Source: JAKANT01 sp035502095
GTDB taxonomy: Bacteria; Pseudomonadota; Gammaproteobacteria; Burkholderiales; Burkholderiaceae_F
Direction: 5' to 3'
Assembly (NCBI GenBank): GCA_035502095.1
Contig: DATJUX010000044.1
Location: 124,001-188,000, forward strand
Length of the DNA stretch: 64,000 nt
Each line of letters starts with the position of its first letter. The first letter of the stretch is position 1. Below are positions 16,685-24,000 of this stretch, one piece after another. The position numbers and the translations under genes were made by a program. The notes under the pieces are model-generated. The model was not told where the DNA came from. It made no database searches and saw only the letters and a program-made list of their open reading frames with translations.

Positions 16685-17110
16685 TCACACGTCCACGACC
16701 GTCTGCGCGATCCAGCCGGAACCTTCCGGGGCAACGCGGAGCCCCGTGTAAGTCGCGCCCTTGATCTCCACGGCGGGTTGGTGGCGTGCGACGTCGATGG
16801 CCTCGCCCCATGCGGTCGCGTTGAGACGGGTGCCGTCTATTTGCACGGCGAAGCGTGAGAAGACCATCTTGCGCGTCGTCATTTCGTAGACGAGACGGTT
16901 GAGCCATTCTGCAAGCAAGAGTTCATCGTCAGGCGCCTCGCATTCGATGCCGACCTTCACGCGTGCGGCGACGGTTGCGGGATCGGTGATGGCGCCCATC
17001 ATGGCGAGCGCGACCTGCTCGAACGCCTCGGCTTTGGTCGAGCCGAAGCCGCGCACGCCGATGTCGGCTCCGTGGGGAAAGTGTTCCCAGTGCGGTCGCA
17101 ACGTGCCCAT
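16685..17110 (-). CDS. Archease (RtcB cofactor)
   Basis: A 141-residue protein matching archease: an early HGADIGVRGFG segment with the metal-binding Asp, LLAEWLNRLVYEM, and a C-terminal VEIKGATYTGL with the conserved KA-x-TY region. Archease speeds guanylylation and turnover of RtcB. Its stop codon sits one base before the GTG of rtcB, so they are translationally linked. The CBS-domain gene 70 bases upstream on the same strand probably shares the transcript, which would start near the FNR-like box at 17742. Confidence 0.9.
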   Translation of the reverse strand: MGTLRPHWEHFPHGADIGVRGFGSTKAEAFEQVALAMMGAITDPATVAARVKVGIECEAPDDELLLAEWLNRLVYEMTTRKMVFSRFAVQIDGTRLNATAWGEAIDVARHQPAVEIKGATYTGLRVAPEGSGWIAQTVVDV

Positions 17111-17180
17111 CGCATTTCGGGCGGCGACCCCGCCGGGCCGGTGCCGAGGGCGCCGTCAACCGGGGTGCCGCGCACCCGCA

Positions 17181-17681
17181 TCACTCCTCGGCGAACGGCC
17201 CTTCCGGGTTGTACTCTTCCGCATCGTCCTGGTCCGGGTTGTCTTCGACCTCGCGTTCGCGCTCGCTCTTGAGCACGCCGGCCAAAGTCGCGATCTCCTC
17301 CGCGATGCCAGCCAGCACGTCGTCGAACGAAACGAATCCGACAACGACGCCCTCGTCGTCGACGACGCCCAGCCGCCGCACCCCGTTCTCCCGCATGACT
17401 TCGATCGCCTGGCGGACGTCGGCATCGCGCTCCACGGTCGCCAGTCCGTCCGTCATCACGTCACTCAGGGTCGCTTCGCCGGGACCGATGCCCTCGGCCA
17501 GTGCTTTGACTACGAGATCACGGTCGGTGACGATGCCGACCACCTCGCCTTCGTTCGGCGGGTCATCGGTGACGACGAGTGCGCCCACGTGATGCTTGCG
17601 CATCAGTCCGGCCGCGTGTTGCAGGCGGCACGAACGCTCGGCACGAACGACGGCGCGAGAACTGATCTGGTCGAGGTTCAT
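17181..17681 (-). CDS. Tandem CBS-domain protein (second copy)
   Basis: A 166-residue protein from ATG 17681 with GGAGGG just upstream; the longer frame to 17777 runs through the control region and was rejected. It contains two CBS units, MRKHHVGALVVTD with GIVTDRDLVVKA and MRENGVRRLGVVDDEG with GFVSFDDVLAGIA, then a very acidic tail (EVEDNPDQDDAEEYNPEGP). It is a paralogue of the protein at 10670-11143. As first gene before archease and rtcB it may sense adenylate charge for the RNA repair operon; that is inference from position. Confidence 0.88.
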   Translation of the reverse strand: MNLDQISSRAVVRAERSCRLQHAAGLMRKHHVGALVVTDDPPNEGEVVGIVTDRDLVVKALAEGIGPGEATLSDVMTDGLATVERDADVRQAIEVMRENGVRRLGVVDDEGVVVGFVSFDDVLAGIAEEIATLAGVLKSEREREVEDNPDQDDAEEYNPEGPFAEE

Positions 17682-17741
17682 GGCACCCTCCGCTGCGTGG
17701 TGGGACCTGCGGCGAGTCTGGCGCGCAGAGTCATGTATGGC

Positions 17742-17755
17742 TTGACCGCCATCAA
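17742..17755 (-). promoter_or_regulatory. FNR/ANR-like box upstream of the CBS-archease-rtcB genes
   Basis: Read on the plus strand it is TTGAC-CGCC-ATCAA, 9 of 10 matches to TTGAT-N4-ATCAA. The centre lies 67 bases before ATG 17681, in the 115-base space between the CBS gene and the end of groEL. A weak -10 (CAGACT, 3 of 6) lies at about the class II distance. Confidence 0.5.
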
Positions 17756-17796
17756 GCGGGCGGGCAAAGCATGCCAAGGAGGCGGTACCGGACGAC

Positions 17797-19434
17797 CTAG
17801 AACTCCGGCGCCGCAGCCTCCGCGCCGGCTGCGGCGACCGGCTGCTTCGGCGGCTCGGCTATCACGCAGTCCGTCGTCAGAATCAATGCCGCAATCGAAG
17901 CGGCATTCTGCAGCGCGAGGCGCGCGACCTTGGCCGGATCGATGACGCCCATTTCGAGCATGTCACCGAACTCGCGCGTGTTGGCATTGAAGCCGTAGTT
18001 CGCGGCGCCCTCGCCGTGCGCTTCATCGACGCGATGAAACACTACCGAAGCTTCTTCGCCGGCGTTGGCCACGATCTGGCGCAAGGGCTCCTCCAGCGCA
18101 CGCTCGACGATGCGCAAGCCGGCATCGATGTCGAAATTCGCGCCCTTGGTCGCGGCCAGTCGCGGCCGGCATCGCACCAACGCGACACCGCCCCCGGCGA
18201 CGATGCCTTCTTCCACGGCGGCGCGCGTGGCGTGCAGAGCATCCTCGACGCGGATCTTGCGTTCCTTCATCTCGGCTTCGGTGGCCGCACCCACCTTGAT
18301 CACCGCCACGCCGCCCGCGAGCTTGGCCACTCTTTCCTCGAGCTTTTCCTTGTCGTAGCTGCTCGTGGTTTTCTCGAGTTCCCTCTTGATCTGGCCGACG
18401 CGGGCCGCAATCACGGCCGGATCGCCGTGGCCGCCGATGAGGGTCGTCGCATCCTTGCCCACCTCGACCCGCTTCGCGCGGCCGAAGTCTTCCATGCTCA
18501 CGTGTTCGAGCGAGCGGCCCGCCTCTTCCGCAATGACGCGGCCGCCCGCCAACACCGCGATGTCCTCGAGCATCGCCTTGCGGCGATCGCCGAAGCCGGG
18601 GGCCTTCACGGCGCACGACTTCAGTATTCCACGCAGGTGGTTCACCACCAGCGTCGCCAGTGCATCGCCTTCGATGTCCTCGGCGATCACCAGCAGCGGC
18701 TGGCTCGCCTTCGCTGCCAGTTCGAGTGCCGGCAGAAGGTCCTTGATCGCGGAAATCTTGCGATCGACCAGCAGGATCAGGACTTCCTCGAGGACGACAT
18801 TCTGCTTTTCGGCATTGTTGATGAAATAGGCGGATTGATAGCCACGATCGAACTGCAGTCCCTCGACGACTTCCAGTTCGCTCGTCAGGCCCGATCCGTC
18901 TTCCACGGTGATCGCGCCATTGCGTCCCACCTTTTCCATCGCCTGGGCAACCATGGACCCGATCGACATGTCGTTGTTGCCGGAAATGGCCGCGACATGA
19001 GCGATCTCCTGGCCGGTCGAGCAGGGCCTAGCGAGCGTCTTGAGCTCGTCGACCACGGTCTGCGTTGCCTGTTCGATGCCGCGACGCAGGTCCATCGGGT
19101 TCATGCCGGCTGCCACGAACTTCATTCCCTCGCGCACCATCGCCTGCGCGAGAACCGTCGCCGTGCTGGTTCCGTCGCCGGCCATTTCGCTGGTGCGTGC
19201 GGCCACCTCACGCAGCATCTGCGCACCCATGTTCTCGAACGGATCCGCAAGATCCACTGCCTTGGCAACGATGACTCCGGAGTTGACCACGGCCGGCGCG
19301 CCGAACTCCCGCTGCAACAGGACGGTGCGCCCGCGCGGTCCCAAGGTGACGCGGACCGCGTCGGCAAGCACGTTGATTCCATGCAGGATCCGGGCATGAG
19401 CCTGATCGTGGAAGAGGATGACTTTGGCAGACAT
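17797..19434 (-). CDS. groEL: Solitary divergent GroEL (60-kDa chaperonin paralogue)
   Basis: A 545-residue chaperonin from ATG 19434 (GGGGA upstream); the frame to 19473 adds residues outside the family. It aligns with E. coli GroEL without gaps over the first 70 residues, but position 52 is Ser instead of the conserved Asp, position 51 is Asn instead of Lys, and the nucleotide loop is AGDGTSTAT instead of AGDGTTTAT. The Asp of the DALHATRAAVEEG segment (equivalent to D398) is kept. The C-terminus is AAGAEAAAPEF, not the Gly-Gly-Met tail. No groES lies next to it. It is probably a second, stress-specific copy; an FNR-like box lies 58 bases upstream. Confidence 0.93.
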   Translation of the reverse strand: MSAKVILFHDQAHARILHGINVLADAVRVTLGPRGRTVLLQREFGAPAVVNSGVIVAKAVDLADPFENMGAQMLREVAARTSEMAGDGTSTATVLAQAMVREGMKFVAAGMNPMDLRRGIEQATQTVVDELKTLARPCSTGQEIAHVAAISGNNDMSIGSMVAQAMEKVGRNGAITVEDGSGLTSELEVVEGLQFDRGYQSAYFINNAEKQNVVLEEVLILLVDRKISAIKDLLPALELAAKASQPLLVIAEDIEGDALATLVVNHLRGILKSCAVKAPGFGDRRKAMLEDIAVLAGGRVIAEEAGRSLEHVSMEDFGRAKRVEVGKDATTLIGGHGDPAVIAARVGQIKRELEKTTSSYDKEKLEERVAKLAGGVAVIKVGAATEAEMKERKIRVEDALHATRAAVEEGIVAGGGVALVRCRPRLAATKGANFDIDAGLRIVERALEEPLRQIVANAGEEASVVFHRVDEAHGEGAANYGFNANTREFGDMLEMGVIDPAKVARLALQNAASIAALILTTDCVIAEPPKQPVAAAGAEAAAPEF

Positions 19435-19491
19435 GAATTCCCCACTTCTACCCATCTCATGCAAGAAGAACACCTTTGTGCCGGCGAGGCC

Positions 19492-19505
19492 TTGACCCGC
19501 ATCAA
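19492..19505 (-). promoter_or_regulatory. FNR/ANR-like box upstream of groEL
   Basis: Plus-strand TTGAC-CCGC-ATCAA matches 9 of 10 FNR positions. Its centre is about 64 bases before the groEL ATG. I see no CIRCE element (TTAGCACTC-N9-GAGTGCTAA) here, so this copy does not look HrcA-controlled. The -10 element is not clear. Confidence 0.5.
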
Positions 19506-19660
19506 CTCCGGAGTAAGACGGAAGTGCGCCACGGTCGACCAGGAGCCGCGCCGCGCGTCGATACGATCAACACGCGGATCGAGAGACAGGGGGAAATGGA
19601 GTCCACGACCGGCGACGGGCGCAGAACTCGACCGGCCACACCGGCGGGGCCCCGAAAGCA

Positions 19661-19685
19661 CAAGGGCCTCCATCAGGGGCCCTTG
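19661..19685 (-). terminator. Probable terminator of the tRNA gene
   Basis: CAAGGGCC at 19661-19668 and GGCCCTTG at 19678-19685 form a perfect 8-bp stem with a 9-base loop, 11 bases beyond the 3' end of the tRNA on the minus strand. The following T stretch is weak (TGCTTT). Confidence 0.6.
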
Positions 19686-19695
19686 TCGTGTCGTC

Positions 19696-19772
19696 TGGTT
19701 GCGGGGGAAGGATTTGAACCTTCGACCTTCGGGTTATGAGCCCGACGAGCTGCCAGACTGCTCCACCCCGCG
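19696..19772 (-). tRNA. Initiator tRNA-fMet (CAT)
   Basis: A 77-base gene with the CCA encoded. The anticodon loop reads CTCATAA within a stem containing the three consecutive G-C pairs of initiator tRNAs (CGGG/CCCG). The first base C faces A72, the unpaired C1-A72 feature that lets formyltransferase recognise the initiator. The T arm is GAAGG-TTCAAAT-CCTTC and the D arm contains GCAGTCTGGCAGCTC. On the minus strand a weak promoter may lie just upstream (AAGACG at 19807-19812 and TAGATT at 19783-19788, 18-base spacer). Confidence 0.96.
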
Positions 19773-19825
19773 GCGAACGGCGAATCTACCACGTTGATGC
19801 GCGTTTCGTCTTGTAGACTCATCGG

Positions 19826-20395
19826 GTGGTGACGGCCAATGCGCGTTTTTGTTCCGTATGCGGTTCTCCGGTGCTGCGCCGGATCCCATCCGGCGACAAT
19901 CGCGAGCGCGATTGCTGCGATCGCTGCGGCAAGATCCACTACGTGAACCCGCGCCCGGTGGTCGGCACGATTCCGATCTGGGGCGACGAGGTGCTTCTGT
20001 GCAAGCGAGCGATCGAGCCACGCTACGGGAAGTGGACGCTGCCGGCCGGTTTCATGGAGGTCGGTGAAAGCACCGCGCAGGGCGCCGAGCGCGAGACTAT
20101 CGAAGAAGCGGGAGCACGGATCCGGCTCGGTCCGCTATTCACGATGCTCGATGTGCCTCACGTCGAGCAGGTGCATATCTTCTTCCGCGCCGACCTGCTC
20201 GACGTCGACTTTGCGCCCGGCCACGAGAGTCTCGAAGTGCGCCTGTTCAGGGAAGCCGAGATTCCCTGGGACGAGCTCGCCTTCCGCACGATCTCGACCA
20301 CCCTGCAACTTTTCTTTGCGGACCGGCGCACGGGACAGTTCGCCACCCACACGCGCGAGATCGCGCCATCGCTCAGGTCGACGCCCCGCTCATGA
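19826..20395 (+). CDS. NUDIX hydrolase with N-terminal zinc ribbon
   Basis: A 189-residue protein starting at GTG 19826 (GTG 19829 possible). Residues 8-35 form a zinc ribbon with two Cys pairs (CSVCG, CDRCG). The Nudix box GFMEVGESTAQGAERETIEE with AGA follows PAGF near residue 77. This is the NudC-like or short zinc-ribbon Nudix class that acts on nucleoside diphosphate derivatives, possibly ADP-ribose or NADH; the substrate cannot be read from sequence. Its stop overlaps the ATG of aat (ATGA), a coupling found in many Betaproteobacteria. Confidence 0.87.
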   Translation: MVTANARFCSVCGSPVLRRIPSGDNRERDCCDRCGKIHYVNPRPVVGTIPIWGDEVLLCKRAIEPRYGKWTLPAGFMEVGESTAQGAERETIEEAGARIRLGPLFTMLDVPHVEQVHIFFRADLLDVDFAPGHESLEVRLFREAEIPWDELAFRTISTTLQLFFADRRTGQFATHTREIAPSLRSTPRS

Positions 20396-21117
20396 TTCCC
20401 TGGCTCGAAGCGGCCGACCCGCTTCCTCCGGTCGAATCGGCGCTAAGGGCACCCAACGGACTGCTCGCTGCATCGGAGCACCTCGATGTCGAGCGCCTTA
20501 TCTGCGCCTACCGGCGCGGCATCTTTCCCTGGTACGGTGCCGAGGACCCCGTCCTCTGGTGGTCGCCGGATCCACGCATGGTCCTGATGACCGATGCATT
20601 CAAGGTCTCGCGCTCGTTGCGCAAGTCGCTGCGTCGCGCCGCACGCGACGACCAGGTCGCGGTACGCCTCGATCACGCGTTCGAGCACGTCATGCGTGCG
20701 TGTGCGGAGCCCCGTCCGGGGCAGGACGGCACCTGGATCAGCACGGAGATCATCACGGCTTATGTCGAATTGCATCGCCGCGGCCTGGCGCATTCGATCG
20801 AGATCTGGCGTTCCGACCGTCTCGTCGGTGGGCTGTATGGGGTCTCGCTCGGGCGCGTGTTCTTCGGCGAGTCGATGTTCAGCCGCGAAGCGGACGCCTC
20901 GAAGATTGCTCTTGCGGCGCTCGTGCAAATCCTGCAGGAACAGCGGGTACGCGTGATAGACTGCCAGCAGAATACTCGGCACTTGGCATCTCTCGGAGCA
21001 CGCGAGATTTCCCGCGCCGAGTTCTGTTCGATGTTGCGTCGGGCCGTCGCCGAAACGGCGGTTCCCTGGAAGCGATACTCGGACGCGGCTCGAAACGATC
21101 TGTTGTCCGGTTATTAG
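20392..21117 (+). CDS. aat: Leucyl/phenylalanyl-tRNA--protein transferase
   Basis: Transfers Leu or Phe from aminoacyl-tRNA to proteins with N-terminal Arg or Lys, marking them for ClpAP. The 241-residue length and motifs agree with Aat: YRRGIFPWYGAEDPVLWWSP near 39-58, RPGQDGTWIS, YVELHRRGLAHSIEIW, GGLYGVSLGRVFFGESMFS, and a final IDCQQNTRHLASLGA segment. It starts inside the Nudix stop codon, and the bpt gene begins 2 bases after its own stop. The two transferases form one N-degron operon. Confidence 0.95.
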   Translation: MIPWLEAADPLPPVESALRAPNGLLAASEHLDVERLICAYRRGIFPWYGAEDPVLWWSPDPRMVLMTDAFKVSRSLRKSLRRAARDDQVAVRLDHAFEHVMRACAEPRPGQDGTWISTEIITAYVELHRRGLAHSIEIWRSDRLVGGLYGVSLGRVFFGESMFSREADASKIALAALVQILQEQRVRVIDCQQNTRHLASLGAREISRAEFCSMLRRAVAETAVPWKRYSDAARNDLLSGY

Positions 21118-21119
21118 GC

Positions 21120-21860
21120 GTGGCGAACCTCAAGGAACTGCCCTTTTCGGCGCTGCAGTTTTACGCGACGGCGCCGTATCCATGCAGCTACCTGGAGGGC
21201 CGGCTCGCCCGCTCGCAAGTCGCCACCCCGGCTCATCTGATCAACGCTGACGTCTACAGCGAACTCGTACGCATCGGGTTCCGGCGCAGCGGCATCTTCA
21301 CGTACCGACCGCACTGCGACGGCTGCCGCGCCTGCGTGCCCGTGCGCGTGCCGGTCACGAATTTTTCCGCCAGCCGCAGCCAGCGGCGCGCGCGCCGGCA
21401 ACATGGGGCGCTCGTTGCGCGGGTCGTCGCGCTTGCCTTCGAGCACGGTCACTACGATCTCTACCTGCGCTATCAATCCACGCGTCACGCTGGCGGCGGC
21501 ATGGACAACGACAGCCGCGAGCAGTATTCGCAATTCCTCCTGCAAAGCAAGGTCAATACACGACTGGTCGAATTTCGCGATCCCGGAACGGTCAACGCGC
21601 CGGGAACCCTGCGCATGGTCTCGATCATCGACGTGCTCAACGACGGTCTTTCGTCGGTCTATACGTTCTTCGATCCCGACGAACTCGGGGCGAGCTACGG
21701 TACCTACAACGTGCTGTGGCAGATCGAGCAATGCCGCAAGCTCGGCCTGCCGTATCTCTATCTCGGATACTGGATCGCCGACAGCCCGAAGATGGCCTAC
21801 AAGGCCAACTTCAGACCCGTGGAGTTGCTTCGCGGCGGCCGCTGGGAACGCCAGGGCTGA
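21120..21860 (+). CDS. bpt: Aspartate/glutamate leucyltransferase (Bpt)
   Basis: Attaches Leu to proteins with N-terminal Asp or Glu, feeding the same ClpS/ClpAP route as Aat. It starts at GTG 21120, 2 bases after the aat stop, and has 246 residues, the usual Bpt size. Family features are visible: YPCSYLEGRLARSQVA near 20-35, RPHCDGCRACVPVRVPV with the Cys cluster, YLRYQSTRHAGGGMD, and a C-terminal GNAT-like part with YTFFDPD and YLYLGYWIADSPKMAYKANF. The much longer frame beginning at 20064 overlaps aat and is a shadow. Confidence 0.95.
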   Translation: MANLKELPFSALQFYATAPYPCSYLEGRLARSQVATPAHLINADVYSELVRIGFRRSGIFTYRPHCDGCRACVPVRVPVTNFSASRSQRRARRQHGALVARVVALAFEHGHYDLYLRYQSTRHAGGGMDNDSREQYSQFLLQSKVNTRLVEFRDPGTVNAPGTLRMVSIIDVLNDGLSSVYTFFDPDELGASYGTYNVLWQIEQCRKLGLPYLYLGYWIADSPKMAYKANFRPVELLRGGRWERQG

Positions 21861-21911
21861 GCGCCCGTCTCAGAGACGGTAAGCGGCACCAGGGCAGAGC
21901 TCGCACGCCCG

Positions 21912-22961
21912 ATGCTCTACGAGATCGCCCGCCCGCTGGTCTTCGCGTTCGATCCCGAGAAAGCACATCACCTGAGCCTGCGCGAACTCGCGCGCGCACA
22001 CCGGCTCGGCCTGACGCGCTGGCTCCGCCCGACCCTGCCCGACGATCCGGTCGAAGTCTTCGGGTTGAAGTTCCGTAATCCGGTCGGACTCGCCGCGGGT
22101 CTCGACAAGAATGCCGCCTACATCGACCCGCTGGGCGACCTCGGCTTCGGCTCCATCGAGGTCGGAACCGTCACGCCGCGACCACAGCCCGGCAATCCCA
22201 AACCACGCATGTTCCGACTGCCCCGAGCACGCGCATTGATCAACCGGCTGGGCTTCAACAACGACGGCCTCGCGCGCTTCGTCGAGGGGGTCGGCTCGAG
22301 CAGCGCGTTCGTCGCCTCCGGCGGCGTGCTCGGCCTGAACATCGGCAAGAACGCCGATACTCCGCTCGAGCGCGCCCTCGAGGACTACACGACCTGCCTG
22401 CGCGAGGTCTACCCCCTCCTCGTGGAGCGCCCCGGCTACGTGACCGTGAACATCTCGTCACCAAACACCCGCGAGCTGCGCAACCTGCAGGGCGCCCTTC
22501 ACCTGGATGCCTTCCTGCGTGGCTTGCGGGACGAACGACGACGGCTCGCCGATCGTTATGGAAAGCGCGTGCCCATGGCCTTGAAGATCGCCCCCGACCT
22601 CGAGGCCGCGGAACTGCGGCGCATCGCCGACACGGTGGTCGAGTGCGAAGGCGACGCGATCATCGCAACCAACACGACGGTGGCGCGTGACGGAGTCGCC
22701 GGCCAGCGCAATGCGGATCAGACCGGCGGTCTGTCCGGCGCCCCGCTGCTCACGCGCTCGACCGCCGTGGTCGCGGAACTCGTGGCGCATCTGCAGGGTC
22801 GTCTGCCGATCATCGGCGTCGGCGGGATCATGAGCGGCGCCGATGCTCGTGCCAAGCTCGCTGCCGGCGCGTCGCTCATTCAGCTCTACACCGGCCTCGT
22901 CTATCGCGGGCCCGCCCTGGTCGCCGAGTGCCGGCGCGCCTTGAACAAACGGAGAGCGTGA
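21912..22961 (+). CDS. pyrD: Dihydroorotate dehydrogenase (quinone), class 2
   Basis: A 349-residue flavoenzyme that oxidises dihydroorotate to orotate in pyrimidine synthesis using membrane quinone. The N-terminal MLYEIARPLVFAFDPEKAHH segment is the class 2 membrane-contact helix. NPVGLAAGLDKNA, TVTPRPQPGNPKPRMFRLP and LGLNIGKN line the FMN site. The catalytic base Ser is in VNISSPNTRELR. IATNTTVAR and GVGGIMSGADA complete the barrel. It follows bpt by 51 bases and precedes the aldo/keto reductase by 4 bases. Confidence 0.95.
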   Translation: MLYEIARPLVFAFDPEKAHHLSLRELARAHRLGLTRWLRPTLPDDPVEVFGLKFRNPVGLAAGLDKNAAYIDPLGDLGFGSIEVGTVTPRPQPGNPKPRMFRLPRARALINRLGFNNDGLARFVEGVGSSSAFVASGGVLGLNIGKNADTPLERALEDYTTCLREVYPLLVERPGYVTVNISSPNTRELRNLQGALHLDAFLRGLRDERRRLADRYGKRVPMALKIAPDLEAAELRRIADTVVECEGDAIIATNTTVARDGVAGQRNADQTGGLSGAPLLTRSTAVVAELVAHLQGRLPIIGVGGIMSGADARAKLAAGASLIQLYTGLVYRGPALVAECRRALNKRRA

Positions 22962-22965
22962 AGGC

Positions 22966-24000
22966 ATGGAAAGGATCGAACTCGGCGCGAGCGGACTGAA
23001 GGTCAGCCGGATCTGTCTGGGCACCATGACCTTCGGCGAGCAGAACACCGAAGCCCAGGCGCACGCCCAGCTCGACTACGCACTCGAGCGCGGCATCAAC
23101 TTCATCGATACGGCCGAGATGTATCCGGTGCAGCCCCGCGCCGGAACGTATGGCGCGACGGAGAAGATCATCGGAACCTGGCTGAAGCGGCGCCCTCGCG
23201 ACACCGTCATCCTGGCCACAAACGTCGCCGGGCCGAGTCGTGGCATGGGCTGGATACGCGACGGCAAGCTGGATGCCACCAATATCCGCGCCGCCATCGA
23301 GACGAGCCTAAGGCGCCTCGGAACCGACTACATCGACCTCCATCAGATCCATTGGCCCGGGCGCAACGCACCGATGTTCGGCCAGAACGTGTTCGACCCC
23401 GCGAAGGAACGTCCGAGCGCGCCGGTCGAAGAGTTGCTCGGTGCGTTCGATCAACTCGCTCGCGCCGGCAAAGTACGGGCATTCGGTGTCTCGAATGAAA
23501 CCGCCTGGGGCGTCTGCGAGTTCGCGAAGGTCGCTGAACGGGACGGCTTGCCGCGTATCGCCTCGATCCAGAACGCCTGTCACCCGATGAATCGCAGCGT
23601 CGAGCAGGGCCTCGATGAAGTCTGCTTTCGCGAGAACGTGAGCCTGCTTGCATACAGCCCGCTCGCGTTCGGGCAGTTGACCGCCAAGTACGTCGACGAT
23701 CCGCGAGCGCGGGGCCGGCCGAACCTCTTTCCAAAGACCTGGAGCCCGCGTTATGTGCGGCCGGCGACCTACGAGGGCGCGCGCCGTTATCGCGACCTTG
23801 CGCGTACGAGCGGCCTTAGCCCCGTCACGCTGGCGCTGGCTTGCTGTTACTCGCGCTGGTTCGTCGCAAGCACCATCCTTGGTGCGACCTCCGTCGAGCA
23901 ATTGCGCGAGAACATCGACGCGTACTCGACCAGGCTCCGCGACGACGTCGTGTCCGCGATCGACAGGATCCACGCCGAACTCAGCAATCCACCGCAATGA
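22966..24000 (+). CDS. Aldo/keto reductase (Tas type) lacking the catalytic lysine
   Basis: A 344-residue TIM-barrel oxidoreductase close to E. coli Tas: GLGTMTFGEQNTEAQAHAQL-like start, FIDTAEMYPV with Asp48 and Tyr53, HQIHWPG, AFGVSNETAWGV, and the NADP-binding end FVASTILGATSVEQL. The catalytic tetrad Lys is replaced: where Tas has ASKVSGPSR this protein has ATNVAGPSR, Asn86 from codon AAC at 23221. The usual NPYSLLNR, whose Tyr stacks on the nicotinamide, reads NACHPMNR. It may therefore be catalytically altered or inactive. Its TGA overlaps the ATG of thpR (ATGA). Confidence 0.85.
   Translation: MERIELGASGLKVSRICLGTMTFGEQNTEAQAHAQLDYALERGINFIDTAEMYPVQPRAGTYGATEKIIGTWLKRRPRDTVILATNVAGPSRGMGWIRDGKLDATNIRAAIETSLRRLGTDYIDLHQIHWPGRNAPMFGQNVFDPAKERPSAPVEELLGAFDQLARAGKVRAFGVSNETAWGVCEFAKVAERDGLPRIASIQNACHPMNRSVEQGLDEVCFRENVSLLAYSPLAFGQLTAKYVDDPRARGRPNLFPKTWSPRYVRPATYEGARRYRDLARTSGLSPVTLALACCYSRWFVASTILGATSVEQLRENIDAYSTRLRDDVVSAIDRIHAELSNPPQ

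Noticed and set aside
19435..19491. CIRCE element or groES upstream of groEL
   Set aside because: No TTAGCACTC-N9-GAGTGCTAA pattern and no 95-codon groES frame were found near this groEL.
18016..19797. A 593-residue plus-strand frame opposite groEL
   Set aside because: It is antisense to a clear chaperonin gene, and its translation is His/Arg/Leu-rich without domain signals. High GC content creates such shadows.
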